DNA from: Candidatus Pelagibacter sp. RS39
GTDB taxonomy: Bacteria > Pseudomonadota > Alphaproteobacteria > Pelagibacterales > Pelagibacteraceae
NCBI RefSeq assembly: GCF_002101315.1
Contig: NZ_CP020777.1
Coordinates: 868,001-932,000 of the forward strand
DNA length: 64,000 nucleotides
Direction of reading: 5' to 3'
The notes under the pieces were generated by a model, which saw only the letters and a program-made list of their open reading frames with translations, did no database searches and was not told the DNA's origin. The translations under genes and the position numbers were made by a program. This document shows, piece after piece, positions 46,189 to 56,450 of the stretch (its first letter is position 1; every line of letters starts with the position of its first letter).

Positions 46189-48538
46189 CATTTTTATAAT
46201 CTTAATAATATTTTATCAAATTTTATTCTTTAACAAGATCTTCGCAAAAGAAATTGAATTTGATGCTTCAGATATCGAGATAAACAATAATCAAAATTTA
46301 ACAACTGCAAATAATGGTATTGCAAAAATAAAAGAAGATAAAATTATTATTGAAGGTATAAAAATAGAATATTTTAAAGATAAATCTTTAATTGTTGTAA
46401 GTCAGGGAAAAGTTTTTAAAACCGATATAAATATCGAAATTAGATCTGAAAAAATTAGATATCAAATAAAAGATGGAAAAATTAGTTTTACAAATAAAGT
46501 TAAGATTGATGACCAAAAAAATAATTTTTTGATTTTTTCAGATAAGATTAATTACGACTTAATAAACAAAAAAGTTATCGGAGAGGGAAACAGCAAAATT
46601 ATAGATGAATTTGATAACACTTACATAGTAAATGATTTCGAATATATTATTAAAGACAAGATTATAAAATTAAATAATACAAAAGTGACCGATCAAAATA
46701 ATAATATATTTGAATTGGAAACGGCGTATTTAGATTTAAATAAAAAGGAGATTGTTGCAAAAGATATAGGTTTGAATTTTAAAGTTTCAGAAAATTCAAA
46801 AAACGAACCTAGGCTAAAAGGTAGAAGTTTAACTAGTGATGAAAATAAGACAATAGTTCAAAAAGGTACTTTTACATTTTGTAAAAAGAGAGAAAAATGT
46901 CCTCCATGGGAAATGAGTGCAAATGAAATCAGGCATGATAAGGTTAAAAAGATTATTCATTATAAAGGTGCAAGTCTAAAAGTTTATGACAAAAAAGTTT
47001 TCTATTTTCCAAAATTTTTTCATCCCGATCCAACAGTTAAAAGACAAACAGGATTTCTTATTCCTAGACTTCAAGAAAATAGTACCACTGGTTTATCTCT
47101 CAAATTACCCTACTTTATAGCGTTGGCGCAAAATAAGGATATAACTTTAAGTCCAAGATTTTTTAATGATGATAAATTTTTATTACAATCTGAATTCAGG
47201 CAAATAAATAAAAAGTCTGATCATTTTGCTGATTTCAGTCAATTTATTTCATCTAATAAAGATTCTAAAGGACATTTATTTTATGATTTTAAAAAAAATT
47301 ATAATATTGAAAATTTTGATGATATTGAATTAAATATTAACTTAGAGCAAGTATCAGATGATACTTACCTAAAGGCCTATAAACTTGAAAGCCCCCTGAT
47401 CAATAACAATTCAAATCTTTCAAATTCAATTAGTTTAAATCTATATGATGAAAATCAAACAATAAATACTAACTTAAATGTTTATGAAGATTTAAATAAA
47501 TCAAAGAGTGATAGATACGAATACGTTCCAAATTTTAATTTTTCAAAAATAATAAATGATAACTATTCGTTTAGATCTAACGGATATTATAAAAATTATA
47601 ATACAAATATTACTGAAAAAGTTTTAATAAATGATTTAGAATTCAACTCAAATTTGAAATATTTTAATAATGGATTAATTAATAGCAAAAAATTATTATT
47701 AAAAAACGTAAACTCTGAGGCAAAAAATTCAAATAAATTTAAAAATAAAGATTCAATTACTTTTCTTCCTACTTTTCAGACAAATTATTCTTACCCACTC
47801 CAAAAACAAAATGCTAAATTTAATCATACGCTAACGCCTAAACTTTCCTTAAATTTAAGTATACCGCATACAAAAGATGTAAGTAAAAATAATGCTAAAA
47901 TAAATTATGATAATATTTATGATATTAACAGGTTAGGTTTGGAAGAGATAAATGAAGGGGGAATTTCAACAACATATGGCTATGAATATACTAAAACTGA
48001 TAGATCAAATTTTAATCAAAAAATAAAATTAGGTTTTGCAAATAACTTGCGTTTTGAAGAAAATGAGGATTTACCTGCAAATACTAATATAGGTGATAAA
48101 ATCTCGGATTTTGTTGGTTTAATTGAATATAATCCTTCTGAAAATATCAAATTAGATTACGATTTTTCTTTAAAAAATAATTTAGTTGATCAAAATTATG
48201 AACTTTTTGGTTTTGAATATTATTTAAATAATTTAACTACAAAATTTGAGTATCTTAATGAAAATAATAGTGACTCAAAGACCTCTTATTTGGAAAATAA
48301 AACAAGTTATAACTTTAACGATGAAAATAGTTTAATTTTTGAAACTAGAGAAAATAAAGAAAAAAACTTTACCGAATATTATAATCTTATTTATCAATAC
48401 CAAAATGATTGCTTGACTGCAGCAATTGAGTACAACAAAGAATATTATAGCGATCAAGATCTAAAACCATCTGAAAATCTTTTCTTTAAGTTTTCAATTT
48501 TACCATTTGGTGGTTTCAATACTCCTAATTTGAAATGA
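46178..48538 (+). CDS. lptD: LPS assembly outer membrane protein LptD
   Basis: A 786-residue protein with an N-terminal signal sequence (about residues 1-24), an OstA-like beta-jellyroll domain (residues 25-250), and a large C-terminal beta-barrel. KGTFTFCKKREKCPPWEMSA holds the first cysteine pair, and FPKFFHPDPTVKRQTGFLIP is the strongly conserved barrel entry. The last part has one Cys (YQNDCLTAAIEYN), matching the C-terminal Cys of LptD used in disulfide maturation. It inserts LPS into the outer leaflet with LptE. Confidence 0.92.
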   Translation: MKNSIFIILIIFYQILFFNKIFAKEIEFDASDIEINNNQNLTTANNGIAKIKEDKIIIEGIKIEYFKDKSLIVVSQGKVFKTDINIEIRSEKIRYQIKDGKISFTNKVKIDDQKNNFLIFSDKINYDLINKKVIGEGNSKIIDEFDNTYIVNDFEYIIKDKIIKLNNTKVTDQNNNIFELETAYLDLNKKEIVAKDIGLNFKVSENSKNEPRLKGRSLTSDENKTIVQKGTFTFCKKREKCPPWEMSANEIRHDKVKKIIHYKGASLKVYDKKVFYFPKFFHPDPTVKRQTGFLIPRLQENSTTGLSLKLPYFIALAQNKDITLSPRFFNDDKFLLQSEFRQINKKSDHFADFSQFISSNKDSKGHLFYDFKKNYNIENFDDIELNINLEQVSDDTYLKAYKLESPLINNNSNLSNSISLNLYDENQTINTNLNVYEDLNKSKSDRYEYVPNFNFSKIINDNYSFRSNGYYKNYNTNITEKVLINDLEFNSNLKYFNNGLINSKKLLLKNVNSEAKNSNKFKNKDSITFLPTFQTNYSYPLQKQNAKFNHTLTPKLSLNLSIPHTKDVSKNNAKINYDNIYDINRLGLEEINEGGISTTYGYEYTKTDRSNFNQKIKLGFANNLRFEENEDLPANTNIGDKISDFVGLIEYNPSENIKLDYDFSLKNNLVDQNYELFGFEYYLNNLTTKFEYLNENNSDSKTSYLENKTSYNFNDENSLIFETRENKEKNFTEYYNLIYQYQNDCLTAAIEYNKEYYSDQDLKPSENLFFKFSILPFGGFNTPNLK

Positions 48539-49470
48539 TTTTAAATAAAAAAACTATCATTTTAGTTTTAATCTTCATTTTATTAAATAATTTTTCTTAC
48601 TCTAAAATTGATTTACAAATTATTATGAAAATAAATGATCAAATAGTTACCAGTTATGATTTGGAAAAACAAAGTAATTACCTTTTAGCTCTCAATCCAA
48701 AACTCAAAGAAATAAATAACAATGAGGTATTAGAACTTGCTAAAAGATCACTTATCAAAGAAATGATCAGAAAAATTGAAATACTTAAATATAAAGAGTT
48801 AAATTTACAGAATGCCCAAATCAACAATGTTTTAAATAAAATAATACAAAATTTGAATTATTCAGATCAATCTCAATTTGAAAATTATTTGAGTGATTTT
48901 AAAATTTCTATAAACGATCTTAAAGAAAAGATTGAAATTGAAAATGAATGGAAAAATTTAATTTATAGTAAATATTCCAAAAATATTAAAATTGATAGAG
49001 ATAACTTAATTAAAGAAATAGAAAAAATGAGTAAGGAAAAATTTTCTTTGGAATATAATTTATCTGAAATTGTTTTTGCCAAAAAACAAAATATTTCCTT
49101 AGAGGAGTTTTCAAATGAAATTTTAGAAAGTATAAAAATTAATGGTTTTGAAAATACTGCTAATTTATATAGTTTAAGCGATAGTTCTAAAGTAGGTGGT
49201 AAAATAGGTTGGATTAAGAAGAATAATCTTTCATTAGAAATTAATCGTGAATTAGAAAATTTAAAAATAAATTCCTACAGCGACCCTATCAAAATTGATA
49301 ATAATTATTTGATTTTGAAAATAAATGAGATCAAAGAGGTTGCAGTAAAAATTGATAAACAAAAAGAACTTGATAATATGATTATGGTTGAGACATCTAA
49401 GCAATTAGATAAATTTTCGAATATTTTTTATAATAAAATTAAATTAAATAGTACGATAAGTGAGTTTTAG
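48535..49470 (+). CDS. surA: Periplasmic chaperone/peptidyl-prolyl isomerase SurA
   Basis: A 311-residue protein with a signal peptide, the SurA N-terminal helical domain (IMKINDQIVTSYDLEKQSNY) and one parvulin domain (about residues 175-275: EYNLSEIVFAKKQNISLEEF, SKVGGKIGWIKKNNL). E. coli SurA has two parvulin domains; the single-domain form seen here is common in Alphaproteobacteria. It assists folding of outer membrane proteins such as LptD, the gene directly upstream, which it overlaps by four bases. Confidence 0.88.
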   Translation: MILNKKTIILVLIFILLNNFSYSKIDLQIIMKINDQIVTSYDLEKQSNYLLALNPKLKEINNNEVLELAKRSLIKEMIRKIEILKYKELNLQNAQINNVLNKIIQNLNYSDQSQFENYLSDFKISINDLKEKIEIENEWKNLIYSKYSKNIKIDRDNLIKEIEKMSKEKFSLEYNLSEIVFAKKQNISLEEFSNEILESIKINGFENTANLYSLSDSSKVGGKIGWIKKNNLSLEINRELENLKINSYSDPIKIDNNYLILKINEIKEVAVKIDKQKELDNMIMVETSKQLDKFSNIFYNKIKLNSTISEF

Positions 49471-50395
49471 ACCAATCTTAATTATTCCTGGAGAAAAAAA
49501 GAGTATTTTTTTTGAAATTTTTTTTAAATCTCTTAATGCAAAAGTTTTTACAAGTCCTTTAATATTAATTTGTGATAAAAAAAATTTAATCAAAGAGATA
49601 AAAAAATATAAATTTAATAAATTTATTGAACAAATCAACTTGAGAAAAATTCACTCAAAAAAGTTTTATAAAAAAAAAATTTATGCAATTCATGTAAATA
49701 ACAAAAATCCTAGTATCTATATAAATGATTGCTTCAAGGTCGCCTTTAAATTAATTAAAGAGGGTTTAACTCAAAAAATGATAAATGGACCGATTAATAA
49801 AACTAAAACTTTAAAAAAAAAGTATCTCGGTGTAACTGAGTTTGTTGCTAAAAGTTTTAATATAAATAAATTTGCAATGTTAATTTATAATAAAAAATTG
49901 TCGGTCTGCCCAATAACAACACATCTTCCTCTAAAATTAGTTGCAAAAAAAATCACCAAAAAAATAGTTAAAGAAAAAATCATTGTTATAGATAATTTCT
50001 ACAAGAAGCATTTAGGAATTAAACCAAAAATAGCTATTACAGGTTTAAATCCTCATTGTGAAAGTGTATTAAAATTTAATGAGGACAACAAAATTATAGG
50101 TCCAGTGATAAAATCTTTTAAAAATAAAATTAACGTAAAAGGTCCTTTTCCTGCAGATACAATATTTTTAAAAAATAACAGAAAAAAATTTGATGTTATT
50201 ATTGGAATGTATCATGACCAAGTTTTGACACCAATAAAAACGTTATTTGAATATGAAGCAATTAATATAACCATAGGACTACCGTTTTTAAGAGTGACAC
50301 CTGATCATGGTCCAAATGAAAAAATGATTGGAAAGAATATCTCAAATCCAATTAGTTTAATAAGATCATTAGAATTTTTAGATAAAAATGATTAA
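49460..50395 (+). CDS. pdxA: 4-hydroxythreonine-4-phosphate dehydrogenase
   Basis: A 311-residue PdxA. It starts at GTG 49460, overlapping surA by 11 bases; this gives a head (SFRPILIIPGEKKSI) matching the family's GDPAGIG region only loosely. Metal-binding His residues are visible in CPITTHLPLKL, MYHDQVLTPIKTLFEY and TPDHGPNEKMIGK, and GLNPHCESVLKF is the conserved middle motif. It makes the aminoacetone-phosphate precursor of pyridoxal phosphate. The rsmA start overlaps its end by eight bases. Confidence 0.9.
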   Translation: MSFRPILIIPGEKKSIFFEIFFKSLNAKVFTSPLILICDKKNLIKEIKKYKFNKFIEQINLRKIHSKKFYKKKIYAIHVNNKNPSIYINDCFKVAFKLIKEGLTQKMINGPINKTKTLKKKYLGVTEFVAKSFNINKFAMLIYNKKLSVCPITTHLPLKLVAKKITKKIVKEKIIVIDNFYKKHLGIKPKIAITGLNPHCESVLKFNEDNKIIGPVIKSFKNKINVKGPFPADTIFLKNNRKKFDVIIGMYHDQVLTPIKTLFEYEAINITIGLPFLRVTPDHGPNEKMIGKNISNPISLIRSLEFLDKND

Positions 50396-51173
50396 GGCTA
50401 AAAAAAGCCTAGGACAAAACTTTCTTATTGATCAGAATATAATTGATAAAATAGTAAATATTTTAGAATTAAAAAATAAAAATATTTTAGAAATAGGTCC
50501 TGGCACCGGCAATTTAACTGAGGGAATTTTAAGAAAGAATCCAAAAAAAGTTTTAGTAGTTGAAAAAGATTATGACTTAACAAACCTGCTAAGAGAAAGG
50601 TTTAAAAAGAGAATTGAAATCATTAATAAAGATATCTTAAAAATAGATGAAAATTTATTAAGCAATGAAACTTTAACAGTTTTTGGTAACCTGCCTTATA
50701 ATATTTCAACTGAAATTCTATGTAAATGGATATTAAATATTAAAGAAAAAATTTGGTTTGATTGCCTAATACTTATGTTTCAAAAAGAAGTGGCAGATAG
50801 AATAGTTTCAGATTTTAATACAAAAAATTATGGAAGATTAACAATTTTAGCTAATTGGAGATTACAAATAAAAAAAATTTGTGACATAAGCCCAGAGAGC
50901 TTTCAACCTAGGCCAAAAATCAATAGTACGGTTTTGATTTTTAAACCTAAAAAAAATTTTTTTTTGTTAAAAAATTCTAAAAATTTAGAAAAAATAACAA
51001 GAGTATTTTTTATGCACAGGAGAAAAATGATTAAGAAACCTTATTATCAATTATTTAATGATGACAGTATTATTGCCAAAAAATTTGGCATTGATCTTAA
51101 ATTAAGGCCTCAAAATTTAGATTTTGAGACATATTTTAAATTAACTAAAGAGTATGAAGACTTAAGAAGTTAG
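50388..51173 (+). CDS. rsmA: 16S rRNA (adenine1518/1519-N6) dimethyltransferase
   Basis: A 261-residue KsgA/Rsm[21 protein letters not shown], the SAM motif [20 protein letters not shown], and the catalytic [13 protein letters not shown] (NLPY type) are present, then [10 protein letters not shown] and [20 protein letters not shown]. It dimethylates two adenosines in helix 45 of 16S rRNA during 30S maturation. It is the last gene of the lpt-surA-pdxA operon and converges on gmk with a 12-base overlap. Confidence 0.95.
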   Translation: MIKAKKSLGQNFLIDQNIIDKIVNILELKNKNILEIGPGTGNLTEGILRKNPKKVLVVEKDYDLTNLLRERFKKRIEIINKDILKIDENLLSNETLTVFGNLPYNISTEILCKWILNIKEKIWFDCLILMFQKEVADRIVSDFNTKNYGRLTILANWRLQIKKICDISPESFQPRPKINSTVLIFKPKKNFFLLKNSKNLEKITRVFFMHRRKMIKKPYYQLFNDDSIIAKKFGIDLKLRPQNLDFETYFKLTKEYEDLRS

Positions 51174-51794
51174 TTTTTCAATATGATTTCTAATATAGTT
51201 AGGATCATAATCTTTTGATCCATTATTTATTTCAGCGTCTATTAAATTTTTTATTTTCAAATAGCAATTATTCAATTCATCATTAATAACTACATAGTCA
51301 TAGTTTATCCAGTGAAGTACGTCTCTTTCAAACTGCTGCATTCTTTCCTCAACTATAAGTTTATCTTTCATATCTCTATTTGAAAGTCTCTCAAATAATA
51401 TCTCTTTACTAGGAGGTAATATAAAAAAAGTGATTAATTTGTAATCTAGTTTTTTATTTTTGATTTGATCTGCTCCTTGCCAATCAATATCAAATAAAAC
51501 ATTTTTCCCTCTATTTAGATTATCAATAACTGGAGTTCTTGTTGTTCCATAATAATTATTAAAAACTTTTGCATATTCTAAAAACTCTTGATTATTAATT
51601 AATCTTTTAAATTCGATATCATTTACAAAAAAATAATCTTTATTTGGAATTTCTCCTTGTCTTGGTTGTCTTGTTGTATGAGAGATGGAAATTTCAAAGT
51701 TATTTTGTTTTGATAGCAAATTCACTAGTGTGGTTTTACCTGCTCCTGATGGAGAGGACAAAATAACCATTATCCCATCATTTGATGAGGGCAT
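51162..51794 (-). CDS. gmk: Guanylate kinase
   Basis: A 210-residue GMP kinase. The P-loop is [18 protein letters not shown] (residues 13-22 hold the core), [20 protein letters not shown] binds GMP, and [16 protein letters not shown] and [13 protein letters not shown] complete the fold. It converts GMP to GDP. It lies 10 bases after acpP on the minus strand, at the end of a fabD-fabG-acpP-gmk run. Confidence 0.95.
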   Translation of the reverse strand: MPSSNDGIMVILSSPSGAGKTTLVNLLSKQNNFEISISHTTRQPRQGEIPNKDYFFVNDIEFKRLINNQEFLEYAKVFNNYYGTTRTPVIDNLNRGKNVLFDIDWQGADQIKNKKLDYKLITFFILPPSKEILFERLSNRDMKDKLIVEERMQQFERDVLHWINYDYVVINDELNNCYLKIKNLIDAEINNGSKDYDPNYIRNHIEKLTS

Positions 51795-51804
51795 TTAAAA
51801 AATA

Positions 51805-52044
51805 TTAGTTAGCTTTGCCTTCAATAAATTTGACTGCATCACCTACTGTTAAAATTTTCTCTGCTTCACTATCAGAAATCTCAGAACCGAATTCTTCTTC
51901 AAATGCCATAACTAACTCAACAGTATCTAAACTATCAGCACCTAAATCGTCTATAAAACTTGATTCTTCGGTAACTTTTGACTCATCAATTCCTAAATGA
52001 TCAGCTACAATTTTTTTAACTTTACTTGAAACATCTTCTGACAT
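51805..52044 (-). CDS. acpP: Acyl carrier protein
   Basis: A 79-residue ACP. The phosphopantetheine serine is Ser 38 in [20 protein letters not shown]. The protein is strongly acidic, with codon use less biased to Lys/Asn than its neighbours, as expected for an abundant protein. It carries growing acyl chains for fatty acid and lipid A synthesis. It follows fabG by 49 bases, the longest spacing in this run, which may hold its own promoter. Confidence 0.97.
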   Translation of the reverse strand: MSEDVSSKVKKIVADHLGIDESKVTEESSFIDDLGADSLDTVELVMAFEEEFGSEISDSEAEKILTVGDAVKFIEGKAN

Positions 52045-52093
52045 ATTGATCCTTTTTTGTTATAAATCGTTAATAGTTTAATTACCTAGATTG

Positions 52094-52831
52094 TCAAGCC
52101 ATATACATGCCCCCATTTACATGTAATGTTTCTCCATTTATGTAATCAGATTGTGAAGAAGCTAAAAAAATAACTGCATTAGCAACGTCTTCGGGCTCTC
52201 CTAACCTTGCAGATGGAATTTTAGAGATAATAACTTCTTTAAACTTTTCGTCAATTTTATCTGTCATGGCTGTTTTGATAAAACCCGGTGAAATACAGTT
52301 AATATTGATATTTTTTTTTGCGTATTCTATTGCTAGACTTTTAGACATCGCAACAATTCCTGCCTTTGATGCAGTGTAGTTTGATTGTCCTAAATTTCCA
52401 GTATGTCCTACTACAGATGTAATATTTATAATTTTACCTTTTTTATTTTTAAGCATCTTTTTTATTGCGAACTTGCTAATCAAAAATGTAGAAGTAAGAT
52501 TAATATCTATCACTTTTTTCCATTCCTCTACACTCATCCGTATAGCTAAATTATCTTGAGTAATACCTGCATTATTAACTAAACAATCAAGTTTGCCTCC
52601 AAGTTTATCTGTAGCATCTTCAATAAATTTTTCTAGATTATCAGTTTGTGAAATATCAAATCTCAATATTTTTATATTTTCAAAGTTTTTTTTAAGTTGC
52701 TCTAACTTTTCTTTTTTTGTTCCTGTGGCTAAAATATTAGCTCCAGCATTGTATAGTTTTTTAATTATAGAATTTCCTATTCCACCAGTTGCACCAGTTA
52801 TGATTATATTGTTTTTTTTTAAATCATTCAT
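52094..52831 (-). CDS. fabG: 3-oxoacyl-ACP reductase
   Basis: A 245-residue short-chain dehydrogenase. TGATGGIGNSI is the NADP site, LVNNAGITQDNLAIRMSVEE the NAG motif, and the catalytic Ser-Tyr-Lys are in NITSVVGHTGNLGQSNYTAS followed by K. The C terminus VIFLASSQSDYINGETLHVN with GGMYM is characteristic of FabG. It reduces beta-ketoacyl-ACP. The start overlaps the fabD stop by four bases. Confidence 0.95.
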   Translation of the reverse strand: MNDLKKNNIIITGATGGIGNSIIKKLYNAGANILATGTKKEKLEQLKKNFENIKILRFDISQTDNLEKFIEDATDKLGGKLDCLVNNAGITQDNLAIRMSVEEWKKVIDINLTSTFLISKFAIKKMLKNKKGKIINITSVVGHTGNLGQSNYTASKAGIVAMSKSLAIEYAKKNININCISPGFIKTAMTDKIDEKFKEVIISKIPSARLGEPEDVANAVIFLASSQSDYINGETLHVNGGMYMA

Positions 52832-53754
52832 ATATTTAAACTTTCTATATCTGATTGACTATTAATTGAAGAAATTTTTACATCTTTATTAATTCTCTTA
52901 ACTAATCCAGAAAGCACCTTTCCAGGACCAATCTCAATGAATTGATTAACACCTTTATTAATCATGTTAAGTATACTTTCTCTCCAACGAACCCTTTTTT
53001 CGATTTGTTTTATAAGCAGATTTCTTAAATCTTCAGTGTTAGAAATTTCTTCTGCGGTGACATTTGAAATTAAAATATTTTTAGATTTTTTAAAATTAAT
53101 TTTCTGTAATTCATCAGTCATCACTGAAGTTGCTTTGCTCATTAAATTACAATGAAAAGGTGCGCTAACTGGTAGTTTGATATTTTTAATTTTATTATCT
53201 TTCAAAAATTCACTTAAAATTTGTAAATCCTTAGTTTTACCACTTAAAACTATTTGACCATCTGAATTATCGTTAGCAACTTGTGCCACAAAATTATTTT
53301 GATTATCGTTAATAATTTTTTCTACATCCTCTATTTTTGATCCCAAAATTGCCAACATACCACCTTCACCTTTTGGTACAGAATTTTGCATGGCATCTCC
53401 TCTTACTCTTAATATCTTTATTGTTTCACCAAAATCTAAATATCCAGCACATGATAATGCTGAATATTCACCTAATGAATGTCCTGCAAAATATTTTGCT
53501 TCATTTAAATTAATATTGAAGTCTTCTTTGACTACTTGAAATATTGAGTAACTTATCAAAAAAATCGCTGGTTGAGTATTGACTGTAAGATCTAATTCAT
53601 CTTTAGGACCTTCTAAAATAAGTTTTGAAAGACTAAAATCTAGAGTTTCATCAGCTTCTTTAAATAATTTTTTTACAATTTCGTGCTTCTCAAAAAACTC
53701 TTTTCCCATCCCAACTATTTGTGAACCTTGACCAGGAAAAATTACTGAAAACAT
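52828..53754 (-). CDS. fabD: Malonyl-CoA:ACP transacylase
   Basis: A 308-residue acyltransferase. FPGQGSQIVGMGKEF opens it, the nucleophile is Ser 93 in GHSLGEYSAL, and the partner His is in LPVSAPFHCNLM. QFIEIGPGKVLSGLVKRI ends the fold. It loads malonyl onto ACP. It starts the minus-strand fabD-fabG-acpP-gmk unit and is divergent from rpsF across 87 bases that must hold both promoters. Confidence 0.95.
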   Translation of the reverse strand: MFSVIFPGQGSQIVGMGKEFFEKHEIVKKLFKEADETLDFSLSKLILEGPKDELDLTVNTQPAIFLISYSIFQVVKEDFNINLNEAKYFAGHSLGEYSALSCAGYLDFGETIKILRVRGDAMQNSVPKGEGGMLAILGSKIEDVEKIINDNQNNFVAQVANDNSDGQIVLSGKTKDLQILSEFLKDNKIKNIKLPVSAPFHCNLMSKATSVMTDELQKINFKKSKNILISNVTAEEISNTEDLRNLLIKQIEKRVRWRESILNMINKGVNQFIEIGPGKVLSGLVKRINKDVKISSINSQSDIESLNI

Positions 53755-53841
53755 TTAAATAATTATTTAATTATTGTTTTTTTAGCTATTGTAATTGAGT
53801 GTTTATAATAGTATATCCTCATTTTTTATTAAAGAATAATT

Positions 53842-54204
53842 ATGAATTTATACGAACATACTATTATAGCAAGACAAGATACTTCTCCAGCTGAATTAAA
53901 ACAATTGACTGAAAAATATTCTAAAATTGTTGAAAAAAATGATGGTGAGATAATCAAAACTGAAAATTGGGGTCTTATAAACTTATCTTATCTTATAAAA
54001 AAAAATAGAAAAGGCAGTTACATACACTTTAAGATTAAAGCAAATGGAAAAGTAATAGAACAATTGGAAAAAAATGAAGCGATAGATAAAAAACTATTAA
54101 GACATTTGACTGTAAGAGTAAAAAAATTTGATCTTGATACAAATTATTTTTCTAAAAATGAAGAAATAGATAAAACAGATAAGAAAGAAAAAACTAAAAA
54201 TTAA
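53842..54204 (+). CDS. rpsF: 30S ribosomal protein S6
   Basis: A 120-residue S6. [40 protein letters not shown] and [15 protein letters not shown] are standard. A Lys/Asp-rich tail of about 20 residues follows the fold, as is common in Alphaproteobacteria. It binds S18 and 16S rRNA. A TATAAT hexamer about 35 bases upstream may be the promoter -10, but no clear -35 was found. rpsR follows after two bases. Confidence 0.96.
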   Translation: MNLYEHTIIARQDTSPAELKQLTEKYSKIVEKNDGEIIKTENWGLINLSYLIKKNRKGSYIHFKIKANGKVIEQLEKNEAIDKKLLRHLTVRVKKFDLDTNYFSKNEEIDKTDKKEKTKN

Positions 54205-54206
54205 TT

Positions 54207-54485
54207 ATGCCAAAAAAACAAAAGCAAGGTGGAAATAAAAAAAGTAAGCAGAGTAACTTTGCAAAGTTAAGTATTTTTCAACCAAATAAATATAAATTTA
54301 AAAAAAGTTGCCCTTTATCAATTAAAGGAGCTCCTAAAATAGATTACAAAAATGTAAAGCTCCTTAAAAAATATATTTCAGAAAATGGAAAGATTCTCCC
54401 TTCAAGAATTACAAATGTTTCACAAAAAAAACAAAGGGAACTTGCCTTATCTATTAAAAGAGCTAGAAATTTAGCATTAATTTAA
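54207..54485 (+). CDS. rpsR: 30S ribosomal protein S18
   Basis: A 92-residue S18. [20 protein letters not shown] and [20 protein letters not shown], followed by RARNLALI, form the conserved core; a Lys/Gln-rich head precedes it. It partners with S6 on the 30S platform. It shares one base with rplI, so rpsF-rpsR-rplI is a single transcript, the usual bacterial arrangement. Confidence 0.96.
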   Translation: MPKKQKQGGNKKSKQSNFAKLSIFQPNKYKFKKSCPLSIKGAPKIDYKNVKLLKKYISENGKILPSRITNVSQKKQRELALSIKRARNLALI

Positions 54486-54943
54486 TGAAAGTAATATTAT
54501 TAGAAAATTTGAAAAGAATAGGATCTATTGGAGAAGTGATAGATGTCAAGAGAGGCTTTGCTAGAAATTTTTTAATAGCAAACAAAAAAGCATTATATGC
54601 CTCCAAAGAAAATATAAAACAAGTTGAAAAGATTAAATCTGATCTGTCAAAAAAAGACGATGAAAAAAAACAAAATGCTAAGAAAATTTCTGAAAAGATA
54701 AATAAAAAAGAATACACAGTAAATAAACTTAGTACTGAAAACAAAGAATTATATGGTTCAGTAAAACCAACTGAAATTTCAAAAATAATTTACGAAACAA
54801 GTAAAATTGAGGTCAAACCTTCAATGATACAGCCAGTGAAAGAAATTAGATCTATTGGAAAATTTAAGGTAAAAGTTTCTTTGCACTCAGAAGTTGAGGC
54901 TGAAATAATGATCATTGTAAATTCTGCAGAAACTATTCAATAA
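54485..54943 (+). CDS. rplI: 50S ribosomal protein L9
   Basis: A 152-residue L9. The N-terminal rRNA-binding domain is [20 protein letters not shown] with VKRGFARNFLIANKKALYAS, followed by the long connecting helix (about residues 40-75) and the C-terminal domain with ELYGSVKPTEISKIIYE. It binds 23S rRNA near L1. dnaB begins 68 bases downstream, the common rplI-dnaB order. Confidence 0.96.
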   Translation: MKVILLENLKRIGSIGEVIDVKRGFARNFLIANKKALYASKENIKQVEKIKSDLSKKDDEKKQNAKKISEKINKKEYTVNKLSTENKELYGSVKPTEISKIIYETSKIEVKPSMIQPVKEIRSIGKFKVKVSLHSEVEAEIMIIVNSAETIQ

Positions 54944-55011
54944 TTATACAAAGTCATCCACAGGTCCTTTTAAAATTTAAAAATTTAATATTTACTGTAC
55001 AATGATTGTAG

Positions 55012-56430
55012 ATGGATAATAATTTAAGTTTAGTTAAAGAAACCTATAAAGAATTACCGAATAATATTGAAGCTGAGCAATCGGTCATAGGATCGATTTT
55101 AGTAACCAATGAAATATTTGATGAAGTCAATACCATTGTTTCAAATATTAATTTCTATGATCCAATGCATCAAAAAATTTTCGATGCTATCGAAAATATG
55201 ATCTACAAAGGCATGCTTGCTAATCCTATAACACTCAAAAATTATTTTGAAAATGAAAAGGATGAAATAAATGTCCCAGAATATTTAGTTAAAATAACAA
55301 AATTTTCTACCTCGGTAAGACAAGCAATCGAGTACTCAAAAATTATATATGATATGTATGTAAGAAGAGAGTTGATTAAAATTTCAGAAAAAATAATAGA
55401 TGATGCTAAAGAAAATGATCTTGAATCTAATGGTCAAAATATTATTGAGAATTCAGAAAAATTACTTTACGATTTAGCTGAAAAGGGATCCTTTAATTCC
55501 TCTTTAATAAAATTTGATGACGCCATGAAACAAACTATTGAAATGGCTTCAGCAGCATACAAAAACGAAGGGGGTATAGTTGGTGTACCGACTGGTTTAA
55601 GAGATTTAGATGATAGGTTGGGTGGACTTCATCAATCTGATTTAATAATTATAGCAGGACGACCTTCGATGGGTAAGACGTCTCTTGCAACTAATATTGC
55701 TTTTAATGCAGCTCAAAAAATTCAAGAGAATGGTTCAAAATCATCAGTTGCTTTTTTTTCACTAGAAATGTCTTCAGAACAACTTTCAACAAGAATTATT
55801 TCTGAGCAAGCAAGAATAGGTTCAAATGATATAAGGAGAGGTAGAATTTCAGATGAACAATTTGATCAGTTTTTAGAAACATCAAAAAATATATCGGAGC
55901 TTCCCTTATTCATCGATGAAACACCAGCAATAAGTATTGCTGCAATGAGCAATAGAGCAAGAAGAATAAAAAGATTGCATGGATTAGATTTAATTGTTGT
56001 TGACTACATTCAATTAATGAGAGGTTCATTCAATAATAAGGATGGTAGAGTTCAAGAAATATCTCAAATTACACAAGGCTTAAAAGCCATTGCTAAGGAA
56101 CTGGGTGTACCTGTTCTAGCGTTATCTCAACTATCTCGACAAGTTGAACAGAGAGATGATCATAAACCACAATTGGCAGATTTAAGAGAGTCTGGATCAA
56201 TAGAGCAAGATGCAGATGTAGTTATGTTCGTGTACAGAGAAGGATACTATTTACAAAGAAAAGAGCCGAGAGAAGCAACTGTAGAACATGCAGAATGGCA
56301 AGCAAAAATGAATGAGGTTGCACATTTAGCTGAAATTATCATTGGTAAACAACGTCACGGCCCTATTGGTAAAGTAACTCTTGAGTTTGAAGAGAGATTT
56401 ACAAAATTTAAAGATACTCAAAATAATTAA
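55012..56430 (+). CDS. dnaB: Replicative DNA helicase DnaB
   Basis: A 472-residue hexameric helicase. The N-terminal domain has LPNNIEAEQSVIGSILVTNE; the RecA-like domain has Walker A IIAGRPSMGKTSLATNIAFN near residue 215, the DnaB motif FSLEMSSEQLSTRIISEQAR, Walker B LIVVDYIQLM, and LSQLSRQVEQRDDHKPQLAD with LRESGSIEQDADVVMF. No intein is present. It unwinds DNA at the replication fork. Confidence 0.97.
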   Translation: MDNNLSLVKETYKELPNNIEAEQSVIGSILVTNEIFDEVNTIVSNINFYDPMHQKIFDAIENMIYKGMLANPITLKNYFENEKDEINVPEYLVKITKFSTSVRQAIEYSKIIYDMYVRRELIKISEKIIDDAKENDLESNGQNIIENSEKLLYDLAEKGSFNSSLIKFDDAMKQTIEMASAAYKNEGGIVGVPTGLRDLDDRLGGLHQSDLIIIAGRPSMGKTSLATNIAFNAAQKIQENGSKSSVAFFSLEMSSEQLSTRIISEQARIGSNDIRRGRISDEQFDQFLETSKNISELPLFIDETPAISIAAMSNRARRIKRLHGLDLIVVDYIQLMRGSFNNKDGRVQEISQITQGLKAIAKELGVPVLALSQLSRQVEQRDDHKPQLADLRESGSIEQDADVVMFVYREGYYLQRKEPREATVEHAEWQAKMNEVAHLAEIIIGKQRHGPIGKVTLEFEERFTKFKDTQNN

Positions 56431-56450
56431 TTTACAATATAACAGGATAA

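Noticed and set aside
54954..54962. TCATCCACA before dnaB as a DnaA box or origin
   Set aside because: It is a single site with one mismatch to TTATCCACA, with no cluster of boxes, no dnaA, and no unwinding region beyond normal A+T richness.
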